The position numbers were made by a program, and so were the translations under genes. A DNA stretch of 64,000 nucleotides, taken from NCBI RefSeq assembly GCF_900102695.1, contig NZ_FMVW01000002.1:124001-188000 (forward strand). Direction: 5' to 3'. The first letter of the stretch is position 1. Each line of letters starts with the position of its first letter. Below the pieces are notes generated by a model. That model saw only the letters and a list, made by a program, of their open reading frames with translations, ran no database searches and was not told the DNA's origin. The stretch is from Afifella marina DSM 2698 (GTDB lineage Bacteria > Pseudomonadota > Alphaproteobacteria > Rhizobiales > Afifellaceae). This document shows, piece after piece, positions 8,506 to 16,830 of this stretch.

Positions 8506-9477
8506 ATGCTCTTTTCCATGAACGACCTTGGCGCCGCCGTTGCCGTCGTCGGCACGACCGTCAAACCGACACCTGCCTATGCCTGGCCTCTTCTCGCGAA
8601 CCGAACCGGGGCGGAGGTCATCGTCAAGCATGAAAACCACACGCCCACCGGCTCGTTCAAAGCGCGGGGCGGGCTGTTTTATGTCGAAAAACTGCGCCGC
8701 GCCGGCGCCTTGCCGCCGGGCCTGGTGACGGCGACGCGCGGCAACCATGGCCAATCCATCGCCATCGGGGCCGCCCGAGCCGGCATTCCGGCCAAGATCA
8801 TCGTTCCGGAAGGCAATTCGTGCGAAAAGAACGCGTCGATGGCGGCGTTCGGCGGCGAAGTCATCGTCGCGGGCAAGGATTTCGACGAAAGCCGGGAGAT
8901 TGCGGCGGGCTATCAGGCCTCGCACGGCTTTGCCTTCGTCCCCTCCTTCCAGCGCGATATCGTTGCGGGCGTCGCCACCTACGCCCACGAATTGTTCACC
9001 GACCACGCCGATATCGATGCCGTCCTCGTTCCGGTCGGCATGGGATCGGGGATTTGCAGCCTGATCACGCTGCGCGACCTGTTGGGGCTGAAGACGGAGA
9101 TCTGGGGCGTGGTCGCCCGAAACGCGCCGGCCTTTGCGCAATCCTTCGAAGCCGGCAGCCCCCAACCCACCTCGACCGCGCGCACATTTGCCGACGGCGT
9201 GGCGTGCCGCGAGCCTCAGGCGGAGGCGTTGGAGATCATCCTGAACGGCGCGGCGGGCATCTTGCAGGTCGGCGAGGACGAAATCGCCGAGGCGATCCGC
9301 ATTCTCTACACCGACACGCACAACATGGCGGAAGGGGCGGGTGCCGCGCCTTTGGCCGCGATGATGGGCGAGCGCGAACGCTTCCGCGGCAAACGCGTCG
9401 CCCTCATCCTGACCGGGGGCAATATCGACATGCCCGTCTTCCGGCAGGTTCTTTCGGGCGAAACGCCGGTGGCTTAG
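8506..9477 (+). CDS. PLP-dependent threonine/serine dehydratase-like enzyme
   Basis: This is a 323-residue fold-type II PLP enzyme. The Schiff-base lysine is Lys52 in TPTGSFKARGG, the hallmark of threonine/serine dehydratases. NHGQS further on is the usual cofactor-binding loop, and ILTGGNID lies near the C-terminus. There is no C-terminal ACT-like regulatory domain, so it is the short catabolic or biodegradative form. The ATG at 8506 is preferred because AAGG lies 8 bases upstream, whereas the in-frame ATG at 8470 has its GGAGG only one base away. It lies divergent from an AraC regulator. The expected reaction is deamination of a hydroxy-amino acid to a 2-oxo acid, but exact substrate is open. 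Confidence 0.9.
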   Translation: MLFSMNDLGAAVAVVGTTVKPTPAYAWPLLANRTGAEVIVKHENHTPTGSFKARGGLFYVEKLRRAGALPPGLVTATRGNHGQSIAIGAARAGIPAKIIVPEGNSCEKNASMAAFGGEVIVAGKDFDESREIAAGYQASHGFAFVPSFQRDIVAGVATYAHELFTDHADIDAVLVPVGMGSGICSLITLRDLLGLKTEIWGVVARNAPAFAQSFEAGSPQPTSTARTFADGVACREPQAEALEIILNGAAGILQVGEDEIAEAIRILYTDTHNMAEGAGAAPLAAMMGERERFRGKRVALILTGGNIDMPVFRQVLSGETPVA

Positions 9478-9572
9478 ATGCGGTGGAGGTCAGACTTGGG
9501 GGGCGGTGGTGTGCGGGTCGAGATCGCCGGGCGCGATTTTGCCGGGGGGATGGAGGGCGGACTGGAAGCTCT

Positions 9573-9622
9573 GTGGACGGTATGGCGAAAAGCTGCCCTT
9601 CGGCTCCCGACTCTTTGCTGCC
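9573..9622. repeat. Partial copy of dispersed repeat (GCGAAAAGCTGCCCTTCGGC core)
   Basis: GACGGT-A-TGGCGAAAAGCTGCCCTTCGGCT matches the copies at about 18219 and 22162 with one mismatch over the first 30 bases, then diverges. It lies in the short gap after the dehydratase gene. Confidence 0.75.
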
Positions 9623-9694
9623 ATGAAGACCCCAGTTGCGTGGTCCCGAGAGCTATCAGTGCGGATCGCCGATGTGGCGTGAATCCTGAACGCC

Positions 9695-11806
9695 TCACCG
9701 TGCCGATGTCAGAGCGCCTCGAAGGTCCTGCCTGGAGCGAGGGATCAGGTCGAGCGCCCGTTTGCCGTTCGCATCTCGCAGGCTTTTATCTGCACCCCGT
9801 TCGAGAAGAATTTCAATCGAGGCGGCGTCTATGGCGTTCGGTGCCGCGATGTGAAGGACTGTCTGCCCTGCATTGTCCTGTGCGTTGATATCAAGACCTT
9901 CGGCCAGGAGGATGTCGAGGATCTCCACCTCCTTCGGGAAGTTTGCGCGGATCACACTATGCTGTTTGTAGAGGCGGTGCAGGAGCGTGCCGCCGTCGGG
10001 CATGCGCTCGTGCGAATCGAGACCGTAAGGCCTCATCAACTCGAAGGCCGGGACGTTGGTCGCATAGCCGAGCGTGGGGTAGCCTTCGCCGTCGCGTTTG
10101 GAGGGATCTGCTCCGAGATCGAGAAGCGTCTCGGCCAGTTCGGTTCCGCGCAAGTCAGCGAGCATGAGCGAAGACTGCAGCGGCGTGTAGACCGGGTCGG
10201 TTTCACTCTTCCGCCCGTTCGGAGATGCGAGGGCATTCACGTCGGCTCCGACTTCGACCAGAACGCGGGCGACAGCGGCCGAACGTGTGAAATGGAGCGG
10301 CGTCATTCCGTTCGGGGCATGATAGTTCGGGTCGGCGCCGTACCGTAGCAGGATGCGGGCGCTCTCTGGCCCGCTCCACATCAGCATGGTCGTGCCGTTG
10401 TCCCAAGGGGCATCCGGCGCGGCGCCGCTTTCGAGCAGCGTTTCGAGCATGGCCAGGTAGTCCTGCTGCGTGATGAAGGCTTTAACGTCCCGCTGAAGCA
10501 GCGGCTCCAACGCCTCACGTCTGAGTGCCGCGGTCTCGGCATCCATCTCATCGCTGTCCAGGCCGTATTCTTCTCTGAGCTGTAGTTCGAGTTCCTCGGG
10601 ATTTGCGGCGACGAGGCGCTGGCGCTGGGTCATGAGGAGGTGGATGGGCCAGTAGCGCTCATTCTTCCAGCCATCGACGCGCGCGCCCTTACGGCAGAGC
10701 CAGCGTAGGGTATCAACCGACGCACGGGATACAGCCTCCGCAATGGCCAAGTGCCGTGTGTCGAGCGAGGCGCCATGGGCCAAAAGCCGCTCGACAAGGC
10801 TTGTGTCGTTGCGACGAACGGCAAAGGTCACGGCCGTGGCGAACTCGTCGTCGGATGCTGATGACGGCCGGTTCCGTATCCACTCCGGGTTCCAGACCAC
10901 ATCGGGACGGGCGCCACCGGCCAAGGCGGCCATCGCCGCAGGCGTGTCGCCGCGTTGCGCGGCTTCCAGTAGGACTCGCTCGGCCGCGGTTTCGCCGAGG
11001 ATCACCGGCGGCGGCTCGTCAGGCTCCACCACGGCCGGGTCACTCTCCAGCCATCGCCGCCACTCACGCCCGCCGGGACTATCGGCACGCAGGTAGTAGC
11101 GATCCTCGTCCCATTCGCCGAAGAGCATCCACGAGGCCCATTCGGTACCTGCCTGGCCGAGCCGTGCCATCTCGGAGACGAATGTCAGGAAGTCGGGCGC
11201 GAGTGCCTGCCCATGCAGCACCTCCAGCTCATGGCTGAAGTAGCGGACGGGATGCGGGCCTTCAGGCCGGCGCATGTCGATCGTCAGGATGTCGCCGTTG
11301 ATCAGCCAGAACACCGGGAACTGCCGTTCCCACATGTCTGGCGTGTTGGGCGCTTCGCTTTCGTCCACCTCGGCCAGACCCTGCTTCATTGCGAGGAAAC
11401 CCGGGATCGCATGGTTCGCGATCTGGTCGAGATCCCAGACGAAGCCGCGGTTGAAGCTGCTGGTCGGAAAGTTGCGCTGCTCCATCGGGGTGAGATGCGA
11501 AGGCATGTTCCATCCGAACCTCACGCTGGCGGCACAGCCTGACAGCACCTCGCGAAGCTGTTCGGGAATGGACATTCCCGCCGCCGCCTCAAGGCGCCGC
11601 AGCGCGGCCCCACTGGCCGGGGCAGAAATCGCCACGGGAGATAGGTCCCAGCCTCGCCGCTCGGCGACCTGTTGCATCCATCGCCAGTCGGCCTGCCACT
11701 GGTGCCACAACTCATTCATCCTCGCGTTCTTCTCCTTGCAGCCTGCAAGCGTCAGCCCGGCTGCCGAGAACGCGACCATTTGAAGGAATTCACGCCGATG
11801 CTGCAC
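9695..11806 (-). CDS. Tat-exported lipoprotein with SUKH-like and ankyrin repeats
   Basis: This is a 703-residue protein. The N-terminus has a twin-arginine signal (RREFLQ, residues 4-9) and a lipobox LAGC ending at Cys23, so it should be a Tat-exported lipoprotein. Residues of roughly 66-250 look like a SUKH/SMI1-KNR4 domain: LRRLEAAAGMSIPEQLREVL with conserved Trp/Phe downstream. From about 320 to the end it carries ankyrin repeats, seen as GADPNYHAPNGMTPLHF, GADVNALA, DINAQDNAGQTVLHIA and GADKSLRDANGKRALDL. SUKH and ankyrin proteins often act as immunity proteins to polymorphic toxins, so an envelope immunity role is possible. No toxin gene is adjacent. The general architecture is confident, the role is not. 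Confidence 0.82.
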   Translation of the reverse strand: MQHRREFLQMVAFSAAGLTLAGCKEKNARMNELWHQWQADWRWMQQVAERRGWDLSPVAISAPASGAALRRLEAAAGMSIPEQLREVLSGCAASVRFGWNMPSHLTPMEQRNFPTSSFNRGFVWDLDQIANHAIPGFLAMKQGLAEVDESEAPNTPDMWERQFPVFWLINGDILTIDMRRPEGPHPVRYFSHELEVLHGQALAPDFLTFVSEMARLGQAGTEWASWMLFGEWDEDRYYLRADSPGGREWRRWLESDPAVVEPDEPPPVILGETAAERVLLEAAQRGDTPAAMAALAGGARPDVVWNPEWIRNRPSSASDDEFATAVTFAVRRNDTSLVERLLAHGASLDTRHLAIAEAVSRASVDTLRWLCRKGARVDGWKNERYWPIHLLMTQRQRLVAANPEELELQLREEYGLDSDEMDAETAALRREALEPLLQRDVKAFITQQDYLAMLETLLESGAAPDAPWDNGTTMLMWSGPESARILLRYGADPNYHAPNGMTPLHFTRSAAVARVLVEVGADVNALASPNGRKSETDPVYTPLQSSLMLADLRGTELAETLLDLGADPSKRDGEGYPTLGYATNVPAFELMRPYGLDSHERMPDGGTLLHRLYKQHSVIRANFPKEVEILDILLAEGLDINAQDNAGQTVLHIAAPNAIDAASIEILLERGADKSLRDANGKRALDLIPRSRQDLRGALTSAR

Positions 11807-12110
11807 GAAGCCTCGCGATTCAGTTCTTGGATGGTCAACGTAGTCGAACTTACGGTGAATGCTACCCAGGGTCCGAGGTCCGCTATTCGGGAAAGTATCC
11901 CGAAGTGGACTGGAAGCTCTCGATTGCGGAACGGCAGCTTCACGTTGGATGCTGCTACAAAGCTGTCGATCCGGTCTCAGCCCAGAACTGAAGTGCGGCG
12001 TTCACTTTCGTTTTTTGCCACGGAGGCCATAGGATCGGATCGTCCGCTATGGCGACCTGATCGACCAAATTTATCATATTGAGACATCGGGCACGGAAGG
12101 ACTGGCTCAC
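11807..12110. other. Intergenic, 304 bp, no gene seen
   Basis: This is the divergent gap between the ankyrin lipoprotein and the 273-residue hypothetical gene. It contains GAAGTGGACTGGAAGCTCTC near 11901, resembling GGACTGGAAGCTCTGTGGAC near 9558. That is a possible further trace of the dispersed repeat. Confidence 0.45.
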
Positions 12111-12932
12111 ATGACGCATTGGCGGACCGTGATGGCCACGATCTGCATCACGGCGGCTGGACTTGCCGCCACTCTTTGGACTTGGACGGAGGAAACTGCC
12201 GCGACATTGGCCCCTGCGAAGTCCTTGCCGGTTACTCTTCTCGGGGACGTCGTTTCGTTTCACCAGCACATCGCGGAGCCACCTTATATGGGGCATGACG
12301 GCGGACGCGAGGACATCGGCACATTTTTCTTCGAGGCCCCCGCCGCGGCGACTGAGGGTCCGGACGGATATGTCCTGCGTTACGAAGATGGCGAATGCCC
12401 GCCCGTGATCTTGCCTGCGGGACGCATGGTGGCTGTCGATTACGTCGGGCCGTGGATCTCCGGCGTTTCCGCGACCCTGCCGATGGAGCCACTCTCTTTC
12501 GAGGAGGCGCGCGCGATGGCCGAGGAGATCATGGAGAAGATGATGGCCGCCAGCTGGGAGCGGACGTACCATCGTCCAGACTTCGATGCGGCCCGTATCG
12601 CGAATGTCATGGGCCACCGCCACACGCTCGCAAGATTCACCGTCTGCGGCGATACAGGCACCTACGCATCGGTGGTCGTGCGCAACTACGGCGATGGCCC
12701 TGCGGGGCATTCGATTCCGCCGATGGCCGTAGGCCAACCCTTGCCGGAGAACACGCCGACGCGTTACCTCGTGCGCGTCGAGATCCTGGGCCGGAACTTC
12801 TCCGACGACACTCCAAACCTCATCGATGACCGTAAAGCTGCGGTCCGATCCATGCGCGAAAAGGTCTCGGGCAACGCGAAACAGGCGATCCCGCTCTCCG
12901 TCTGGCTAGACCAGCCGGATTGGCAGCCCTAA
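12111..12932 (+). CDS. Secreted or membrane-anchored hypothetical protein
   Basis: This is a 273-residue protein I do not recognise. Residues 1-25 contain a hydrophobic stretch (MATICITAAGLAATLW), likely a signal peptide or anchor. The rest is soluble and acidic, with two cysteines (ECPP and TVCGD) that could pair in the periplasm. Start is the first ATG, with no strong Shine-Dalgarno. It stands alone, divergent from the ankyrin lipoprotein. Confidence 0.65.
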   Translation: MTHWRTVMATICITAAGLAATLWTWTEETAATLAPAKSLPVTLLGDVVSFHQHIAEPPYMGHDGGREDIGTFFFEAPAAATEGPDGYVLRYEDGECPPVILPAGRMVAVDYVGPWISGVSATLPMEPLSFEEARAMAEEIMEKMMAASWERTYHRPDFDAARIANVMGHRHTLARFTVCGDTGTYASVVVRNYGDGPAGHSIPPMAVGQPLPENTPTRYLVRVEILGRNFSDDTPNLIDDRKAAVRSMREKVSGNAKQAIPLSVWLDQPDWQP

Positions 12933-13226
12933 CCGGCGAACATGGGATAATCCGATCGGACGCGATCGAGGTTGTGATGCTTCAATGGCCTTGGATGAGT
13001 TCGACTGAACGTCCGCAAGGTATCAGCCGTCGATCTGCGGTCTCGCGAAAGACTGCTTCCAACCGCCCGGAGAGGTCCATAATGGCTCTCCTGGCACTTC
13101 TTTCCGAAGGGTTGTCCGTTTTCAAGCAGCAGATTTGACTGTCGCAACGACCGAGATGGGGCATTGCTGCCGCGATTGACTGGGTGCGGAGGCTGGCATC
13201 GCAACGGTCCGTGCTTAGAATGAGGC

Positions 13227-14045
13227 GTGGATGCAGTCGATCGATATAGATTTGGGCCGCCGGATGACACGCCAATCCTGCCTTGGTTTGGTGGCGCATA
13301 CACGCATGGCTTTGTCGCCCTCCATCCCTTTTTCACTGTAGATGGGCTGGACCCGACGATCTGCGAATACGGTACGCTCATCCTCTCGCGGGCAGCTCTG
13401 CCTAACGGGCTCGGTCTGTTGGAGTGGGGCGACGACGAGGAGGCCAAACGACGTGTCGGCAAGGACGTCGATCCCGAAGAGGTCGATCGCGCGGCAAAGC
13501 GGAATGGGCTTCGGATCGGCTGGCAAACGATCTGCCGGCAGGCTGGTTTTGCCGACCACTGCGAACTGGATCAGGCCCTTCGTACGAGCATCGACGGTCT
13601 CAGAGATGATCTCGCGGACGCAGCCAAGTCCGACCGGCTGGCGTCTTACTGCTCTCTGCATCGCATATTTCCGCCGAACGAAGGGCGTTTCGAGCCGCTG
13701 ATGCAAGCCAGCCTCGCCAGCCTATTCAGACGAACCGGTCACGACCGGGTGATCGTGGGAGATGAGTTCGGTGACAACGAGCGCCTGGTTGACGCTGGCC
13801 TGTTGGAACAAGGTGATTTGTGGGATGCCATGGCCGAACTTCCACAATATGGCGTGAAGCGTCTTATCGCTCCCGATCGATCGCTTCTCGCATGGGTCCA
13901 CTGGGATAGCTTTTACACTCTGATCCTAGGGAAAGCCGAGACGTTCCAAGAGCTCGAAATCGCCGGGCTATTTGAGGGATTTTGGTGTTCCGACGAAACG
14001 GAGACTTACTGGCTGACACAGCCCTGCATCCCGCTTGCGGAATAG
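13227..14045 (+). CDS. DUF2711-like protein
   Basis: This is a 272-residue soluble protein. Its layout matches my memory of DUF2711 proteins, mostly known from Bacillus. The matching features are an N-terminal PWFGGAYTHGFVALHPF, a central helical part, a VIVGDEFG strand, and a C-terminal FYTLILGK...FEGFWCSDETETYW block. The biochemical function of that family is unknown. The start is not well defined, since the upstream ribosome-binding site is weak. The gene stands alone among hypothetical genes, and its rarity in this phylum hints at transfer. Family assignment is from motif memory and moderate. Confidence 0.6.
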   Translation: MDAVDRYRFGPPDDTPILPWFGGAYTHGFVALHPFFTVDGLDPTICEYGTLILSRAALPNGLGLLEWGDDEEAKRRVGKDVDPEEVDRAAKRNGLRIGWQTICRQAGFADHCELDQALRTSIDGLRDDLADAAKSDRLASYCSLHRIFPPNEGRFEPLMQASLASLFRRTGHDRVIVGDEFGDNERLVDAGLLEQGDLWDAMAELPQYGVKRLIAPDRSLLAWVHWDSFYTLILGKAETFQELEIAGLFEGFWCSDETETYWLTQPCIPLAE

Positions 14046-14250
14046 ATCGCAAGCCAATCGGCCTTTTCAGATCGGCTGGATAATAGCGGCCCGGCGGGGA
14101 CCCGAACGGCGTCACGTCTGCGATGGCGCCGCGTCGTCGTGTCTGCGGGCGATCGGTGGTGGATGGTTGGAGATCGTGGGCCCGATTGGCCGCGGACGCG
14201 TTATCGTGGGAGCTCGAAACGAGGTGCTGGCTCTCGATGGAGTATGACGA

Positions 14251-14820
14251 ATGATTGCCAATCGCAGGCTTTTTTCTGTCCTCGCCCTGATGATGCTTGC
14301 GGAGCCTGTCTGTTCGTCGTTTGCCCAGGAGGCGATGACGCCGCAGGAATTCTGCGCGGGACTGCCCCCCTTGGCGCAAGAAAACTGCAATGCTGCCGGC
14401 GAGCTTCTTTCGGCCCCGCCGACCGAGGAGCATCTCACGGTATTCTTGAGGGCCAGCGACGGCGCTCTTTCCGTCGAATACCGTTTCTCTGGCGAAGGCG
14501 CTTCTGACGATCATTCGGTCGAATGCTCTGCGGAAAACGTGATCACTCTTCCGGCGGGCGAAGTTGTGCGTCTGCTCTTCACGTCATCGGATGCCATCTA
14601 CAGCTTTGACGTGCCAGGTTATGCGGGGCCGGTCGACCTTGTTCCGGGTCGCGTGAACGAACTCCTTGTCAAATCTCCTTCGCAGCCGGGTGAGATAGAT
14701 GGAACCCTTCAGACGGATTCGGAGGATACAAAGAGAGCCGTGCGCTTGCGCTTCGTCGCGGACAAACAAGCGTTCAATCCGCAAGACGGAAGGCGAGTGG
14801 CAACTGGTTGCCCTCGATGA
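14251..14820 (+). pseudogene. COX2-like cupredoxin protein, 3' end replaced
   Basis: The 189-codon frame begins with a signal peptide (cleavage likely after SSFAQ). It then has a cupredoxin-type region like the periplasmic domain of cytochrome c oxidase subunit II: LPAGEVVRLLFTSSDAIYSF, DVPGYAGPVDLVPGRVNELL. The CuA ligand segment (C-x3-C with His and Met) is absent. Where the family's last strand should end, the frame reads into NPQDGRRVATGCPR, which is the wrong frame of a GNAT gene. The 3' end therefore appears to have been lost by recombination near 14775-14790. It could still yield a secreted protein, but copper centre function is excluded. Confidence 0.65.
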
Positions 14821-15063
14821 AGGCCGACCCGTCGGATTCATCTCGGTCTGGGAGCCCGGCAATTTCATCCACCACCTGCATGTCGACCCGCGAGAGACAG
14901 GGCGAGGCATCGGTCGGGCGCTGCTGTCCGCGTTGCCGGGCTGGGAGGTGGCTCGCTACCGGCTCAAATGCGTGTCTGCGAACGCGGGGGCGCTCGCTTT
15001 CTATCGTGCGAGCGGCTTCATCGAAGTTGGTGAGAGCAGCTCCGTCGCCGCTCGAAAGGCGTG
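14778..15063 (+). pseudogene. GNAT acetyltransferase remnant lacking its N-terminus
   Basis: A frame offset from the COX2-like gene reads EWQLVALDEGRPVGFISV, then HLHVDPRETGRGIGRALL, then SANAGALAFYRASGFIEVGE. These are the central strands, acetyl-CoA loop (R-E-T-G-R-G-I-G) and last helix/strand of a GNAT enzyme. The first 50-60 residues of the fold are missing, and the upstream sequence is the COX2-like gene. After about 15060 the frame continues open but turns into low-complexity Arg/Ser-rich sequence with no homology I can see. I judge it a truncated pseudogene. Confidence 0.7.
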
Positions 15064-15355
15064 GGCGAATGTTCCCGCGCGATCTTTCTGGCTCGCGCGA
15101 TCTATCCGGCCTGCGCGCTCGATCCGCCCCCGCGCTCGATCCGCCCCGGCGATCGATCCGGAAGGACACCTTCGCCTTCAGCCGTCGCGCCTGCAGCGGT
15201 TGCGTCTGGCGCTAACGCGACCTCGTCGCTTCTTCAATCGCATCAGACAGATGCGCGCCCTTGCGGCCAGCTATGACCGACGAGCCGACAGCGGCATGGC
15301 CGCGGGCAGGTTCGCTGCATTCCGCATCTGGATCAATGCGGGAGACGTCGACGTC

Positions 15356-15727
15356 CTAGCGTTGTGTCTTGATTTCAAGTTTCGCCGTCGGAAAGTCGAA
15401 ACGGACGGAGGAGGAGTCCGGTTTCCAGGATATGACGGAATGGTGCTCGCGCGATCCGAAGGGCGGTCCCGGCAGGGGCCGGCTCGTGAACTCGTAGAGC
15501 ACATCGGGCCCGCTTACCCCGATCTCGAACCATCGCCTGGATGCGCCGGTGAAAAAGCTCTTTTCGGAGAAGCTCATGACGGATGCCTGGAAACGTCCGT
15601 CCGGCGACATCTGCACTTCGCCCGTGCCGATCGGCAGGGAATCCACGTACCGGGACAAGCCCAGAAGCCCGACCACCCCGACCATCGCGAAAACGGCGGC
15701 CCCTATAAAGATCTTGCGTAACGGCAC
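15356..15727 (-). CDS. Small membrane-anchored hypothetical protein
   Basis: This is a 123-residue protein from a GTG at 15727, chosen because GGGAGG lies 6 bases upstream. It has an N-terminal hydrophobic helix (IFIGAAVFAMVGVVGLLGL) and a soluble remainder containing MSPDGRFQASV and ISWKPDSSSVRFDF. The pattern suggests a periplasmic beta-rich domain anchored to the inner membrane. No family is recognised. It is convergent with the GNAT remnant. Confidence 0.7.
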   Translation of the reverse strand: MPLRKIFIGAAVFAMVGVVGLLGLSRYVDSLPIGTGEVQMSPDGRFQASVMSFSEKSFFTGASRRWFEIGVSGPDVLYEFTSRPLPGPPFGSREHHSVISWKPDSSSVRFDFPTAKLEIKTQR

Positions 15728-16146
15728 TCTCTGCCTCCCGGTTGACGCAGACCATACTCCCGGCGTGACCCACGCGTTTTGGCCATGTGTCACGATCCGC
15801 CGGAGACAGTCCTATTTGACCGGACCGGCGGGGGTTGGATTTGGGTGCTGAACCCGATGAATGCGCGGGGCGATCGAAGCTTCACGCCCGCGTGCGGAGT
15901 ATGGCGGTTTCAAAAAGACATGACATGTCGCTGCAGGCGACGAAAATCGACGCAGTGCTGCCGTCCGGCGAGCGTGATCCGAACGACCGCTGACGACCTG
16001 TCTGCGCCACCGGGGATTTTGTCGCGATCGGGCCGGAAGCGGACTGGCTTTCCAGACGGCATCGTGGATAGCTGCCATTTGTTCCCGGCCCTTTGGCTGT
16101 CACGTTCGCATCGCGCGGCGCATGTCGGCTTCGAGCCGGTCGTCGC
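15728..16146. other. Intergenic, 419 bp, no gene seen
   Basis: No frame here has coding character. GGGCCGGAAGCGGACTGGC near 16027 resembles the GGAAGCGGAC core of the possible dispersed repeat. Confidence 0.45.
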
Positions 16147-16755
16147 CTAAATGCAGCCGGCGATCATGGATGAGAAGGTTCTCGTGACCTCGGTCTTGCT
16201 CCGCACTCCGCGCAGGACGGCCATCGAGAGCGCTTCGCCCGCGCCGACGAGACCGATGCTCCGCCGTTCGAGTTCGGGGGACGGCAAATTGCTGTGGGGG
16301 GCGAGAACGGCGGCGAACATCTCGACGGCCTGGTCCAGAAGCTCCTGCAGGACATTCGCCTTCTCATCGCTCCCCGCCAGTGCGGCGCCGACCGCATGGA
16401 AGTCTCCGGAGATGTCGGTGGCGCAGTCTATGTAGGCGGCGGCGAGTTCTTCGATCGCGTCTGCCCTGGTGGGGTTGCGGCTGACAAGGCCGCTGCGGAA
16501 CGTGTTCATCCGCTCCGTGTCGATCCACCTGTAAAGCGCGATCAACAAGCCGGATCGATCGCCGAAGTGATCGTAGGCAACCGGCTTTGATACGCCGGCA
16601 CGTGCGGCGAGATGGCCGAGACTGAGCCGGTCCGTGCCTTCTTCCCTGACGATCGTCCGCGCCGTGTCCAGCAGCTGATGGCGGCGCTCCGCCTTGGAAA
16701 GCCTCGCGGCGGCGCTTCGCCCATCGGTTTTCGGCCTGATCTGCTTTTCCGTCAT
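16147..16755 (-). CDS. TetR-family repressor
   Basis: The product is 202 residues from the ATG at 16755. A typical TetR N-terminus is present: ERRHQLLDTARTIVREEGTDRLSLGHLAARAGVSKPVAYDHFGDRSGLL, in which the HTH ends at YDHF. The C-terminal half is the ligand-binding and dimer part. The frame is open further upstream, but that extension overlaps the divergent gene and its operators and is not credible. It lies 75 bp from, and divergent to, a saccharopine-dehydrogenase-like gene. Two inverted repeats CCTAC-N5-GTAGG lie between them, so it probably represses itself and that gene. Confidence 0.9.
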   Translation of the reverse strand: MTEKQIRPKTDGRSAAARLSKAERRHQLLDTARTIVREEGTDRLSLGHLAARAGVSKPVAYDHFGDRSGLLIALYRWIDTERMNTFRSGLVSRNPTRADAIEELAAAYIDCATDISGDFHAVGAALAGSDEKANVLQELLDQAVEMFAAVLAPHSNLPSPELERRSIGLVGAGEALSMAVLRGVRSKTEVTRTFSSMIAGCI

Positions 16756-16768
16756 ACGTCGCCCCTTG

Positions 16769-16812
16769 TAACCTACCAAAAGTAGGTTATGTGCATTCCT
16801 ACGAATGGTAGG
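16769..16812. promoter_or_regulatory. Pair of TetR operators between divergent genes
   Basis: Two copies of CCTAC-N5-GTAGG lie at 16772-16786 (extended to TAACCTAC/GTAGGTTA, 16769-16789) and 16798-16812. Their centres are 26 bp apart. Both sit in the 75-bp divergent intergenic space next to the tetR gene, the classical arrangement of a TetR autoregulatory control region. Confidence 0.8.
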
Positions 16813-16830
16813 TAATAGGACAAGGAGGGC

